From positions 1 to 64,000 of the forward strand of contig NZ_BBXG01000009.1 of NCBI RefSeq assembly GCF_001570605.1: DNA of 64,000 nucleotides, read 5' to 3'. The position numbers and the translations under genes were made by a program. The notes beneath the pieces were generated by a model that had not been told where the DNA came from, did no database searches, and saw nothing but the letters and a program-made list of their open reading frames with translations. This stretch comes from Herbidospora cretacea. Its GTDB lineage: Bacteria > Actinomycetota > Actinomycetes > Streptosporangiales > Streptosporangiaceae. The number at the start of each line of letters is the position of its first letter. Within the stretch, counting starts at the first letter, position 1. Shown here piece by piece: positions 1 through 8,190 of this stretch.

Positions 1-1799
1 CTCAGTGAGCCGGCGAGGTCGGGGAGGAAGGCGTCGGGGCGTGCCTCGGCTAGGACCCGGTAGATGCCAGTAGCCTCATCAGCTGCCTCCAATGCCTGCT
101 CCCGGTCGCCCAGTTGAGCAAGAGATACTGCCAAGTTTCCTTGCCTGCGTGCCCGGTCCTCGGGAGGGGCGTCACCGGGCAACATCTTGTAGATCCTGCG
201 AGAAACAACGGCATCAGCGGCGGCCAAGGCCACAGTCGGATAGGGGATTGCTGCATCGATCTCTTGGAGCTTGTCCAGAGACGACGGAGCGTGATCCAGC
301 GCAGTGGCCAGCAGGTCGCCTACGATGATCCCCGTTTGGAGTGCCACAGCAATCGCCGGGAGCGCGAGGTTGTCCAAATCAGCGGCGAGCATCTCTGAGA
401 TGATTTCTTCAGCCTGATCATGATGGGTGGTCGCACGAGCCAAGACCGTCAATGCGTTCGCTGCCTGGCGCGGTTCCAGATCGGTAGAACACGCGCGGCG
501 GAGTAGCGCCGAATCTGCAAGCTGAGTGGCGCAATGGTGTTCTGCCAGCAGGTCCGGCCGCACCGGTTCCAGCCACATCCCCGCCCGCCCTGGATAAAGC
601 TCCCGCAGCCAGCGTCCAACACGCCCGAGGCGCTCCAGATTGGCATCAGCCAAATCCGGAACACGCCTAAGCGTTTGGCTCACCACTTCCTCGTCAGGAC
701 CGCCAAGCAACGCTACGACTGCCACAAGGTGCTCAATTGTGGTCAGCGCTAATTCCAGCTTGGCCCGCTCGGCGCTGGCGGCCCACAACTTTCCTTCGTG
801 AGCCAGCAATGACGACAGCACGCCAAGATCAATGACCGCCCGAACCCCCGGGGCTTTGGTGATACTCGCCCGGCTGTCGAGCACTGCCACGAGCGCAGCG
901 GCATGCAGAACTAGTACTTCGGGTGAAGAACCTTCTATCACTGTGAACGACACCTGCGGCGGGTCGATCTGAAGGAGCCGCGCGAAACGGGGCACGGCGT
1001 CAGCGGCTACTTGCACCGGATCTTGGTTAGGATCCAATTCCGGGGCAAGATCCATCACGGTCGTGGCGGCCACCAAATCCCGGACCGCCACGGATGACTT
1101 CTTACCGAGCAGATTCCACCATTCCCCGGCCTGCCGAGCCACCAGCAGGACCCGTACCTCACCTGCGGCATCATCCGCGATCAGCGCGGCCATATCCGCG
1201 AGCAACGACTCCAGTTCGGCGAGGGTCTCGGCGTAATCCACCACCAGCAGCGTTGGTTCCCCCACGTCCACCGTTGCCGCCAACGCGGCCCGCTCCCGGC
1301 CTGAAGCCACCAAGACCGTTTTCCACGATGCTGCCCGACTGTCTTCGGAAAACTCCAAAGCCAACCGGGTCTTGCCCACCCCCCCAGAACCGGTCAGCAG
1401 CCGAACTGGGCACCCACCGTCAGCCTCACGCCACGCCCTTAGCCCATCCAGTTCCCTCCGCCGACCCAAAAAGGGCACCACCCCACGTTCCGGCCGCAGC
1501 AACCCTGTAAGACTCTCGTCTGAGGCAGGCAGTTCCCGTGTGCCTAGCAACTCAGCGCGTTTGTTCTCCTCCGTGGACTCCGCCTCGCTCTTCTGAACCT
1601 GCAGAGTTTCCCGCTTCTCCCAGGCGCGGTCCAGAGCAAGGCCGGCGACGGCGCTCACCACTGCGGTAGCCACCCCCACCACGCCCGCTGCGGCGGTATC
1701 GGCCGCGAGGACCCCAGCCACGGCAGCACCCGCCGTGCCGCCAACACCAGCCAGCATCAGCAGCAGCCAGCCGCGCCGAGGACGTCGAGGTCTACGCAT
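1..1799 (-). CDS. Membrane-tethered NB-type ATPase with TPR repeats (3' end outside window)
   Basis: The gene starts at ATG 1799 and is open for 599 codons to the left edge, so the C-terminus is missing. After a basic stretch, residues 11-57 hold two hydrophobic segments that probably anchor it in the membrane. A P-loop GSGGVGKT lies at residues 137-144 and a Walker B LLVVDYA at about 184-190, the arrangement of STAND/NB-ARC signalling ATPases. The last visible residues (ALEAADEATGIYRVLAEA) match the actinobacterial TPR type. Such proteins sense ligands or partners through the repeats and switch by nucleotide-driven oligomerisation; the partner here is unknown. It may be cargo of a mobile element, because a tRNA scar lies 260 bp upstream of its start. 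Confidence 0.75.
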   Translation of the reverse strand, partial: MRRPRRPRRGWLLLMLAGVGGTAGAAVAGVLAADTAAAGVVGVATAVVSAVAGLALDRAWEKRETLQVQKSEAESTEENKRAELLGTRELPASDESLTGLLRPERGVVPFLGRRRELDGLRAWREADGGCPVRLLTGSGGVGKTRLALEFSEDSRAASWKTVLVASGRERAALAATVDVGEPTLLVVDYAETLAELESLLADMAALIADDAAGEVRVLLVARQAGEWWNLLGKKSSVAVRDLVAATTVMDLAPELDPNQDPVQVAADAVPRFARLLQIDPPQVSFTVIEGSSPEVLVLHAAALVAVLDSRASITKAPGVRAVIDLGVLSSLLAHEGKLWAASAERAKLELALTTIEHLVAVVALLGGPDEEVVSQTLRRVPDLADANLERLGRVGRWLRELYPGRAGMWLEPVRPDLLAEHHCATQLADSALLRRACSTDLEPRQAANALTVLARATTHHDQAEEIISEMLAADLDNLALPAIAVALQTGIIVGDLLATALDHAPSSLDKLQEIDAAIPYPTVALAAADAVVSRRIYKMLPGDAPPEDRARRQGNLAVSLAQLGDREQALEAADEATGIYRVLAEARPDAFLPDLAGSL

Positions 1800-2058
1800 G
1801 CCACCATGCTCAACGCAACTCGCGATGTGGCATGCAACGACACCACTAGGGCCACACAACTGTTATCAACCGGTCACTGTAAGCAAGAATTGGTCTAACC
1901 GAATCAGTGCACATGGCCAGGGCAATACAGTTCCACAGCGTCCCCGAGTTGCCTACTCGAAGCGCAGCGACCCAACGCGATATCCACGCGATGATCAGCC
2001 ATCGAGGTGGTGATAAGGATGACGAATCCCCAGGCCAGGCCGGATCTCCTGTTGAGTG
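1800..2058. other. Intergenic stretch upstream of the NB-ATPase gene
   Basis: No convincing gene is visible. The stretch holds the promoter side of the minus-strand ATPase gene and the approach to the tRNA fragment. An open frame on the plus strand here begins as the antisense of the ATPase gene and has no recognisable protein content. Confidence 0.4.
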
Positions 2059-2126
2059 CAGTGGTGGTCTTGAAAACCGCTAGGGGCGGTGACGTTCCTC
2101 GTGGGTTCGAATCCCACGCTCTCCGC
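2059..2126 (+). other. 3' half of a tRNA-Ser(UGA) gene, probable attachment-site remnant
   Basis: The anticodon arm 2064-2080 pairs GTGGT with ACCGC around the loop CTTGAAA, giving anticodon TGA. A long serine-type variable arm (2081-2100), a T arm (GTGGG TTCGAAT CCCAC, 2101-2117) and the 3' acceptor strand GCTCTCC plus discriminator G follow. No matching 5' acceptor strand (GGAGAGC) or D arm lies upstream, so this is not a complete gene. Integrases commonly recombine in tRNA 3' halves and leave such a displaced copy. For a plus-strand fragment the inserted element would lie to the left, with the intact tRNA beyond the window; that direction is inference. Confidence 0.75.
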
Positions 2127-2305
2127 TTTGCTTGGAAAACGTGGTCTGACCTGGCCTTATGGGTGTCGGGTGCCTGGTGATCATTTCCTTGATGTGCAGC
2201 TGTGTGCTGCCTGATGCGGCTCTATGTCGTTGATCGCGACCTATACGCGGCATGATCTTGGTGGTGTTTTCCCGTCCGGGGGTGAATCCGAGCCGTCTGC
2301 TGTCC

Positions 2306-2531
2306 CGGCTCAGTGAAGGTGGCACGGCCGTGGTGCTGTGAGCTGGACACGTGCCAGGTTCACTGAGCCGACAGGTTCCAATGGCTCAGTGAACCTGGCC
2401 CCCGTAGAACCTCAGGCCTAAGGTTCAGCGACAAGAGCACGGTCTCACCCGCCTTAGCGGCGCCAGCGCCACCTCCTCTCAGCCGTCGTGCCGCATTGAG
2501 TGAGCCGGTGCCACTTTCACTGAGCCGGCAC
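2306..2531. repeat. Cluster of TTCACTGAGCC-type repeats, possible IS end
   Basis: Copies of GTGCCA-(N)-TTCACTGAGCC occur at 2351-2370 and 2508-2526 in direct orientation, and as the complement GGCTCAGTGAA at 2307-2317 and 2382-2392. A degenerate copy is at 2493-2507. Multiple short terminal repeats of this sort are typical of IS21-family ends, but no istA/istB genes are nearby, so the assignment is inference. Further copies lie at 6490-6531. Confidence 0.55.
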
Positions 2532-2695
2532 ATCCGGAACGGCCGCACGGTCGTTTTCGGCCGCCGACTGGTCGGGAAATTCGGACCGCTAATGACAAAC
2601 ATCCCAAGTGGGGGTTTATCGGTAAAGTGCTGAAATGTGCGGGCGGTATCGGAGAAGCTGTACAGCTGGTCTGATACATCCCAAGGGAAATGTCC

Positions 2696-4438
2696 ATGAC
2701 TATCACTGATAGAGCGTTCTATGTGGGTCCACCGCAGGAGCCCGACAAATACCGGCTGATTTCCCAGGTCGGTAGCGGGGGCGAGGCGGTGTTGTGGCAC
2801 GCGATGACGTCCGTGTCCGGCGAGTGGGAACCGGTCGCGGTCAAAATCCTCAACCACGACAAGCAGGTGGACGTCTGGCGGCGCCGGTGGGATGACCAGG
2901 TGGAACTGCTGCGACTGATCCAGCATCCCTCCGTGGTCGGAGTCCATCAGCAGTTCCAGGGGGCCGCCATGCATCGGCCCGGTACGGCCGCGCCGGGCGA
3001 CCGGCAGCAGCTCTACCTGGTGATGAATTGGGTGGAGGGCAGGCCTCTCGCCGAATGGCGCGCCCTGCACCAGCAGCCTGAAACGTTCTTCCAAGGGCTC
3101 CGGCACCTCATGCAGGTGGCCGACGTGCTGGCCTGGCTGCACCGGGGCGACGCGACGCCGTCCCGCCGGCCGGTCATCCACGCCGACCTGACGCCATCCA
3201 ACATCATCATCGACACGAACGGGCAGGCCGTCCTCGTCGATTTCGGCCTGGTACGCGTCGCGCAGCAGACCAATCAGGTGGCGGAGGGCACACGCGGCTA
3301 CTGGGCGCCGGAGGTCCTGCGCGAAGGACGGTACGCGCCCGCCTCCGACCGCTACAGCTTCGGCGCGCTGACCTTCTTCGTCCTCACCGGAGAACATCCG
3401 CCCGAGGACTACGCGGAGATCCGGGACCGCCTCTCCCGCGTCCCCCTGGTGACGGCGGTGCCCGCGCACCTCGACCATCTCATGCGCATGTTCGACCCGA
3501 ATCCGGACGCACGTCCTTCGCCTGACGAATGGATCCGCCGCCTCCGGCTCCACAGCACAACCACCTCGGGCCTGGCCGACGCCGCCCTGCCACCACCCCG
3601 CCCACCGGCGCGTTCACTCGACCCGCGCCGTCGCGAGTGGTGGGTCGTCGGGGCGATGGCGGCGGCGCTGCTCCTGGGCGCCCTCACGCTGTACCTGTCC
3701 GGACTTGGCGATCAGGGCGCGGGCGGACAACCGGCCGCGGCGACCACGAAAGACCCAGCTCCCAGCGCGACCCCGACGGCGACCCCGAGCCTGAGCCCGA
3801 AGCCGTCACCCGTGCCGGTGGCGGCTCCCACCGAGATGCCGGACCTCGTCGGCCAGCCGGCGGAGGAGTCCGCGGCCTTCCTCCGCGAGATGGGAATCAA
3901 GGTCACTCTGGTCCGCAAGTGGGACGAGGCGGCCGAGGACGAGGCCGTCATCGGCCAGCTTCCGAAAGCCGGCAGAAAACTGCCGACAGTGGTTCGCCTG
4001 ACCACAGCGCAACGCCCGATCGTGAACTACCTCAGCGCGATCAATCCCATCGATGGTGACAGTCCGGTTTATACAACCGCATATATCGGTGACAAGTCAT
4101 TCCCGCAGAGTGCCGTGTTCGGTTCCTGCACCATCCAGGACTGGATGACCTTGGGAACCGAATGGCGGAACTCAACCGAATATGACCTCAACCAGGCCTA
4201 TGTGGAGTTCCGCGCGACCATCGGGATCGGTTCCGCCGGCAAGGACGTCAGCGCCAAATTCCAAGTCATCGTCGACGGAGTCATCCGGAAGGCGGTCGTC
4301 GTGGCCTACGGCCAGAGCATGGACATCGTCGTTCCGCTCACCGGAGCGCAACGGCTGATCCTCAGATCCGACTGCAACGACGACGATGACCCGGCGGCGC
4401 AGCTCTGGGGTGACGCGCGCCTTCTCAAGAAGCCCTGA
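2696..4438 (+). CDS. Serine/threonine protein kinase with TM segment and PASTA-like sensor
   Basis: Residue numbers count from the ATG at 2690. I prefer the second ATG (2696) because AAGGGA at 2683-2688 is correctly spaced only for it. The kinase domain shows a glycine loop VGSGGEAVLW (27-36), VAVK with Lys52, the catalytic loop HADLTPSN (164-171, Asp166), DFG (184-186) and APE (206-208). One TM helix (about 317-337) and a Pro/Thr/Ser linker lead to an extracellular PASTA-like unit (about 383-440). A C-terminal beta-rich domain of about 135 residues follows, resembling NPCBM-type sugar-binding modules. The kinase probably senses a cell-wall or carbohydrate ligand and signals to the two FHA proteins downstream. 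Confidence 0.85.
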   Translation: MTITDRAFYVGPPQEPDKYRLISQVGSGGEAVLWHAMTSVSGEWEPVAVKILNHDKQVDVWRRRWDDQVELLRLIQHPSVVGVHQQFQGAAMHRPGTAAPGDRQQLYLVMNWVEGRPLAEWRALHQQPETFFQGLRHLMQVADVLAWLHRGDATPSRRPVIHADLTPSNIIIDTNGQAVLVDFGLVRVAQQTNQVAEGTRGYWAPEVLREGRYAPASDRYSFGALTFFVLTGEHPPEDYAEIRDRLSRVPLVTAVPAHLDHLMRMFDPNPDARPSPDEWIRRLRLHSTTTSGLADAALPPPRPPARSLDPRRREWWVVGAMAAALLLGALTLYLSGLGDQGAGGQPAAATTKDPAPSATPTATPSLSPKPSPVPVAAPTEMPDLVGQPAEESAAFLREMGIKVTLVRKWDEAAEDEAVIGQLPKAGRKLPTVVRLTTAQRPIVNYLSAINPIDGDSPVYTTAYIGDKSFPQSAVFGSCTIQDWMTLGTEWRNSTEYDLNQAYVEFRATIGIGSAGKDVSAKFQVIVDGVIRKAVVVAYGQSMDIVVPLTGAQRLILRSDCNDDDDPAAQLWGDARLLKKP

Positions 4439-4439
4439 T

Positions 4440-4453
4440 GGGAAGCGCTTCCC
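4440..4453. promoter_or_regulatory. Perfect 14-bp palindrome GGGAAGCGCTTCCC
   Basis: The palindrome begins one base after the kinase stop codon and precedes the first FHA gene. Its AAGCGCTT core is the core of LacI-family operators and is also found before two mannan-locus genes (30892 and 32275). It could be an operator for an internal promoter or a small hairpin. Confidence 0.4.
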
Positions 4454-4513
4454 TACCGGCAGGCGGCCATGACCGCTGAGATGAGGACATCCCCTCCAAC
4501 CGAAGGAGCGCCG

Positions 4514-5080
4514 TTGTCCGGCACGATCACCGAAGCGTCCACCGTCACCTGTGGTCTGCGGCGTGGTGACGGTCACCTGATGGCCGTCACCGCCGACGGG
4601 CTCGTTCTCGGCCGCACCGCCGCCGACCCGGGCCGTCTGCCCGACCCGCTCGTGTCCGCCCGCCACGCGCGGGTGATCCACACGCCGCACGGCCTCCAGA
4701 TCGAGGACCTGGGCAGCACCAACGGAACCTGGGTCAACGGGCAGCGCATCGTTGTGCGGCTCCTTCGCGATGGGGACATCCTGCGGCTCGGCCGGACGCT
4801 GCTGACCGCTGTCGTGCCCAAGCCCGGCGAGACGGCTCTTCCGGCCGACGCCGACAGCTGCCTCTGGCTGCTGGCCCGCTGGGAGCGGCTGCGTGCCCAC
4901 GCCCCAGGCGACGACTACCTCGACCGGCTGGCCCGAGACACCGGGGTGCCCAGAAGACGGCTGGCCGAGGTGCGGAACATGCGCAACGCCATCGCCCACG
5001 CTGACGGCACCTTGCCCGCCCAGCGGGTGGCGTCGGCCCTCCGGCTGGTCAGCGAGGCCGAGAGGGCGTTGCGGGCATGA
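4514..5080 (+). CDS. FHA-domain protein with C-terminal HEPN-like motif
   Basis: I place the start at TTG 4514, because AAGGAG at 4503-4508 is ideally spaced for it; the in-frame ATG at 4469 has only a weak site. The N-terminal half is an FHA domain: LVLGR, SARHARV and LGSTNGTWVNG carry the Arg, Ser, His and Asn residues that bind phosphothreonine. The C-terminal helical part ends with MRNAIAH (Arg157 and His162), an R-x4-H motif as in HEPN domains. Many HEPN proteins are RNases, but this match rests on one motif. The gene sits between the kinase and a second FHA gene, so it is probably a phospho-dependent partner of that kinase. Confidence 0.75.
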   Translation: MSGTITEASTVTCGLRRGDGHLMAVTADGLVLGRTAADPGRLPDPLVSARHARVIHTPHGLQIEDLGSTNGTWVNGQRIVVRLLRDGDILRLGRTLLTAVVPKPGETALPADADSCLWLLARWERLRAHAPGDDYLDRLARDTGVPRRRLAEVRNMRNAIAHADGTLPAQRVASALRLVSEAERALRA

Positions 5081-5772
5081 CAGAGGTACGGGTCAGAGCG
5101 GCCGGGCGGCTGATCCACCTGCCCTGCGACCGCAGTCTCACCTTCGGCCGTGACCGGGGCTGCGACGTCTGCCTCGACCCGGCCGATCGCGGCATCAGCC
5201 GGGTCGCGGGATCCATCGAGCACCAGGCGGGCACCTGGTGGGTCGTCAACCACAGTGCCAAGCGGGCGTTGCACGTCGTGGACGAGACCCGGCTCGCCCT
5301 TCCGCTCCCGGTCAACGCCGAAGGCTGGCCGCTGAGCAGGCAGGCGATCGGGGGCCGGCGGATCACCGTGCTGGTGGCGGGCGAGCTCTGGACTCATGAA
5401 CTGGTCGTGGAGCCCGTCGGGACCCAACACACCGACACGGCCTCGCGGAAGTCGGCCGATCCCCGCTCGACGATCTCCCACGTGCCGACGCTGACTGAGA
5501 ACCGCCGGGCCGCTCTCGTGGCTTTGGCCAGCGGTTATCTCCGGCCGCATCCCGACTACGACCCCCGTCCCCTCGGCTACGAAGACGCGGCGGCACTGCT
5601 GGGGATCAAAGGCACCCAGCTGAGGAAGCGCATCGAGCAGATTCGGGGCCAGTTGACCGACGCCGGGGTGACGGGGCTCGACTCCGTCGACGCGCGCCGG
5701 GCTCTGTGTGAGTGGAGCCTGGCCATGAGGTTGATCAGCCCGGCCGACCTGAGCCTGCTCCCACCCGCGTGA
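5077..5772 (+). CDS. FHA-domain protein with C-terminal helical HTH-like region
   Basis: The ATG at 5077 overlaps the upstream TGA by the sequence ATGA, so the two FHA genes are translationally coupled. Residues 1-90 form an FHA-like domain (LTFGRDRGCDV, ISRVAGSIEH) with a weaker phosphothreonine-binding signature than its neighbour, since the STNGT turn is replaced by NHSAKRAL. The C-terminal part contains GYEDAAALLGIKGTQLRKRI, which looks like a helix-turn-helix and could bind DNA or protein. With the kinase and first FHA gene it forms a three-gene signalling operon. The output is not known. Confidence 0.72.
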   Translation: MTEVRVRAAGRLIHLPCDRSLTFGRDRGCDVCLDPADRGISRVAGSIEHQAGTWWVVNHSAKRALHVVDETRLALPLPVNAEGWPLSRQAIGGRRITVLVAGELWTHELVVEPVGTQHTDTASRKSADPRSTISHVPTLTENRRAALVALASGYLRPHPDYDPRPLGYEDAAALLGIKGTQLRKRIEQIRGQLTDAGVTGLDSVDARRALCEWSLAMRLISPADLSLLPPA

Positions 5773-5939
5773 CCTTCACCCCGCCGAGCTGACGGTTCGG
5801 AGGCCTCGCGGGGGCATGTCCTTCAACCGCTTGTAGAGCGCGCCGGTGTCAGTAGTACGGGGGGCCGGGGGAAGGCTCGGCCGGGTCGGGTGTCCGGGTT
5901 TCTTAGCCCGGTGGCTTTGCGTTCCTTACCCGGGCGCGG

Positions 5940-6366
5940 TTGATCCTGGAGCCAGCCATCGCAGTGGGTGCGCGGCGCTGCCCGCCGATCCGGTCGCCGC
6001 CTGGCGGGATTAGCTGTACGCCCTGGACCTGGCCGAACACGGCGAATTCACAGCGACGGATGGAAGGACAATAGAGGGCGGCTGCTACGCCGCGTCGACC
6101 GGCACGGCACTACCGGTCCCTCATTGACCGGCGAATCGGTCAACGTCATCGTCGGCGAGCTGGCCATCCGTGCCGACATTGCTAACGCCGACACCGTACT
6201 GCCCACAGCCTGCGCTGGCGGTGCGACCGTCGCCTATGCTGCAGGCGTCCCCGTTTTGGTCATCGCCGTACACGGCCGCTGGGCACCCAACTCCCCGGTC
6301 ATCCTCAGCTATATCCGTGCGGTGGACTGCTGGCGTGACAACGCGATGCGCAACGTCGGCCTCTGA
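5940..6366 (+). pseudogene. Decayed tyrosine recombinase (integrase relic)
   Basis: Two frames together resemble the C-terminal half of a XerD-like phage integrase. One frame reads DPVAAWRD, then a stop, from about 5975. The other, from about 6090, reads LLRRVDRHG, LTGESVNVIVGELA, AGGATVAYAAGVPV, HGRW and SYIRAVD. Functional relatives have HSLRAGG where this copy has PTACAGG, so the catalytic His and Arg are lost, while HGRW and the Tyr remain. The internal stop, the frameshift and the missing residues mark it as dead. It lies close to an intact integrase and records an older integration at this spot. Confidence 0.7.
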
Positions 6367-6489
6367 CCAGCGCACCAGCGTCAGGCCAAAGCCTCGCACC
6401 TATGAGGCGCCATCTCATTGACCGCCAGCCCGGGAAGTAGCCCCAACTGGGTCACGTCCCCGTTTGATCGAGGCGCTTCGCGGTTATTT

Positions 6490-6531
6490 GGTGCCACTTC
6501 CACTGAGCCGTGCCAAATTCACTGAGCCGGG
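6490..6531. repeat. Two further TTCACTGAGCC-type repeats
   Basis: Two tandem copies (GTGCCACTTCCACTGAGCC and TGCCAAATTCACTGAGCC) match the cluster at 2306-2531. Together the two groups bracket the kinase/FHA operon and the integrase relic. Confidence 0.55.
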
Positions 6532-6580
6532 ACATCTGCGCAGGAACACTCCCGGAACGCGGCTTGATGGTGATCACACG

Positions 6581-6612
6581 AAAAAGCCCCCGGCCGATGT
6601 GGCCGAGGGCTA
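6581..6612 (-). terminator. Rho-independent terminator of int
   Basis: Read on the minus strand, AGCCCTCGGCC pairs with GGCCGGGGGCT around a five-base loop and is followed by a run of T. It lies 20 bp after the integrase stop and so ends the int transcript. Confidence 0.7.
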
Positions 6613-6631
6613 GGTGGAGCTTTGCCGGCGG

Positions 6632-8002
6632 TCAGCCTGCCAGCGCGGCACCGATCCGGCGGTTGGCGGATTCGGCGCCGCCGTCGACGCACTTCGCGTA
6701 CACCTTGAGCAGGACGTCGACTCCGTGTCCAGCCCGTTCGGCGACGTCGGGCGGTGCCACACCGGCGTTGAGCCAGAGGCTCACCGCAGCGTGGCGGAGG
6801 TCGTAGGGGCGCCCGGCCAAAGGTGAGGCGACCTGTTCCGGGCTCAAGGCGAGGGCTCGGGCCGCCTTCCACGCTTCGCAGTAGGTGCCGATCGAGATGA
6901 TCCCGCCGGTGAGGGTCCGGAAGAGGCGGCCGTCGTGGTTGGTGCCGAACTCGTCGATGTGCTCGTGCAGGATCGTCACGAGCTCCGGAGGGATGGGAAC
7001 CGGGCGGCCTTCGTTCTTAGCTCGGTGCTTGAGCCCTCGGTCATCGTGACCTTCCCCGCTGTCCGTCCAGCGCTTGTTGGACTGCGGCTTGGACTTGGCG
7101 ACGATCAGAAGGCCCCAGCCCTCCTCCGGAAGGTTGCAGTCCACCTTCCGCAAGGCCAGCGCTTCGGCCGGACGTAGGCCCGCGTAGTAGAGGCAGGCGA
7201 AGAACCCTTTCAAATGGCGCCCGCGCTTGACGAGGCCGACGTAGGTGACCGCCGTTAGAAGTTCCTTCGCCTGGGTGGGGTTCACGACGACGCGGCGGTC
7301 GACGACCTCACGGACTTTGGGTGGCTTCCACGCCTTAACCCTGTCAACCGGGTTGGATGCCAGGATTTCGAGCTCTACGGCGTACTGCAGGAGGTTGTAG
7401 AAGACAGATCGCTTGCGGGCGATGGTCGTCGCTCCGGCGGCGGTTCCGTCCAGCCGAAGGGTGATGGCGTCCAAACCCAGGCGAGTGACCCGGGGCTTGG
7501 CCAATTCGTCCATGGGGAGTGAATGCTTCTCCAGCCAGTCAATCGCCGACTTGATCTCTGGCGGGCGCGATTCGGTTCTGGCAGCAGGCGGGAGTGCGTA
7601 CTGCCGCAAGGCGCTCCGGAGAACGGCGGTTTCCGGGTTGTCCGTCGCGTCTACTTTGACGAGGGCGGGGATCACTGTCGCCAGCGCATCCGTCATGCTG
7701 TCCCGCGTCTTCGCGGCAGCGTGAGGCCATTTCATGTCGACGTACGCGAGGGCGAAATCGTAGAAGGTCTTCTGCTTCTCCACCTTCAGCATCGAGACCG
7801 GAAGGCCCGTTTCGACGTCGAACGCCTCGCCGCGCTTGGCAGCCTGCCTCAGGTCGGACAGGAAGCTTTCCGCCAGAGCCTTGGTCTTGAAGCTGGTCGA
7901 CTTGACCTGACCACCGACCTTTCTCCGGACTCTGTACGAGGGGCCGTTCTTGGTTTCGTGCCGCGTGATGTCCCAGAAGCGGACCTCATAGGAGAGGTTC
8001 AC
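6632..8002 (-). CDS. int: Tyrosine recombinase (AICE integrase)
   Basis: The start is GTG 8002, which follows GGGAGGT and overlaps the upstream xis stop by 4 nt; a longer open frame to 8254 only reads through xis. The 456-aa product has an N-terminal arm-binding region, a SAM-like core-binding region and a catalytic domain. The domain carries AGLRPAEAL (first Arg), PYDLRHAAVS (second Arg), AGHGVDVL (His) and KVYAK (the nucleophilic Tyr). This is the pSAM2-type integrase that inserts and, with xis, excises the element, usually at a tRNA 3' end. No tRNA copy is visible next to it. Confidence 0.9.
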   Translation of the reverse strand: MNLSYEVRFWDITRHETKNGPSYRVRRKVGGQVKSTSFKTKALAESFLSDLRQAAKRGEAFDVETGLPVSMLKVEKQKTFYDFALAYVDMKWPHAAAKTRDSMTDALATVIPALVKVDATDNPETAVLRSALRQYALPPAARTESRPPEIKSAIDWLEKHSLPMDELAKPRVTRLGLDAITLRLDGTAAGATTIARKRSVFYNLLQYAVELEILASNPVDRVKAWKPPKVREVVDRRVVVNPTQAKELLTAVTYVGLVKRGRHLKGFFACLYYAGLRPAEALALRKVDCNLPEEGWGLLIVAKSKPQSNKRWTDSGEGHDDRGLKHRAKNEGRPVPIPPELVTILHEHIDEFGTNHDGRLFRTLTGGIISIGTYCEAWKAARALALSPEQVASPLAGRPYDLRHAAVSLWLNAGVAPPDVAERAGHGVDVLLKVYAKCVDGGAESANRRIGAALAG

Positions 8003-8190
8003 GAGACCTCCCGCAGGGAGTCCAGCCAGGTGGCGAGTTCGCTGCGGTAGACGCGGATCTCGCCGTTGGGCAGCTTGAGGCCGCGCGGGGCCTGCCCGGT
8101 CTCTCGCCAGCGGTAGAACGTCCGGCGGGAGACTCCGCCGAGCGCGTCGAGGATCTGCGGCACCGTGAGGAGCTCGTCGTGGCGGCTCAC
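7999..8190 (-). CDS. xis: Excisionase-like HTH protein
   Basis: This 63-aa protein starts at GTG 8190, overlapping the rep stop, and ends overlapping the int start; both overlaps are GTGA. It contains an AlpA/MerR-type winged helix (LTVPQILDALGG, SRRTFYRWRETG, RVYRSELATWL), the normal form of AICE excisionases. It probably bends DNA at the attachment site to direct the integrase toward excision. The arrangement rep-xis-int is typical of pSAM2-like elements. Confidence 0.85.
   Translation of the reverse strand: MSRHDELLTVPQILDALGGVSRRTFYRWRETGQAPRGLKLPNGEIRVYRSELATWLDSLREVS

Noticed and set aside
2041-2126. Complete tRNA or selenocysteine tRNA
   Set aside because: There is no 5' acceptor strand or D arm, and the anticodon is TGA (Ser), not TCA (Sec).
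2360-3553. 397-codon open frame on the minus strand
   Set aside because: It is antisense to the kinase gene, has no protein-like motifs and reflects high third-position GC.
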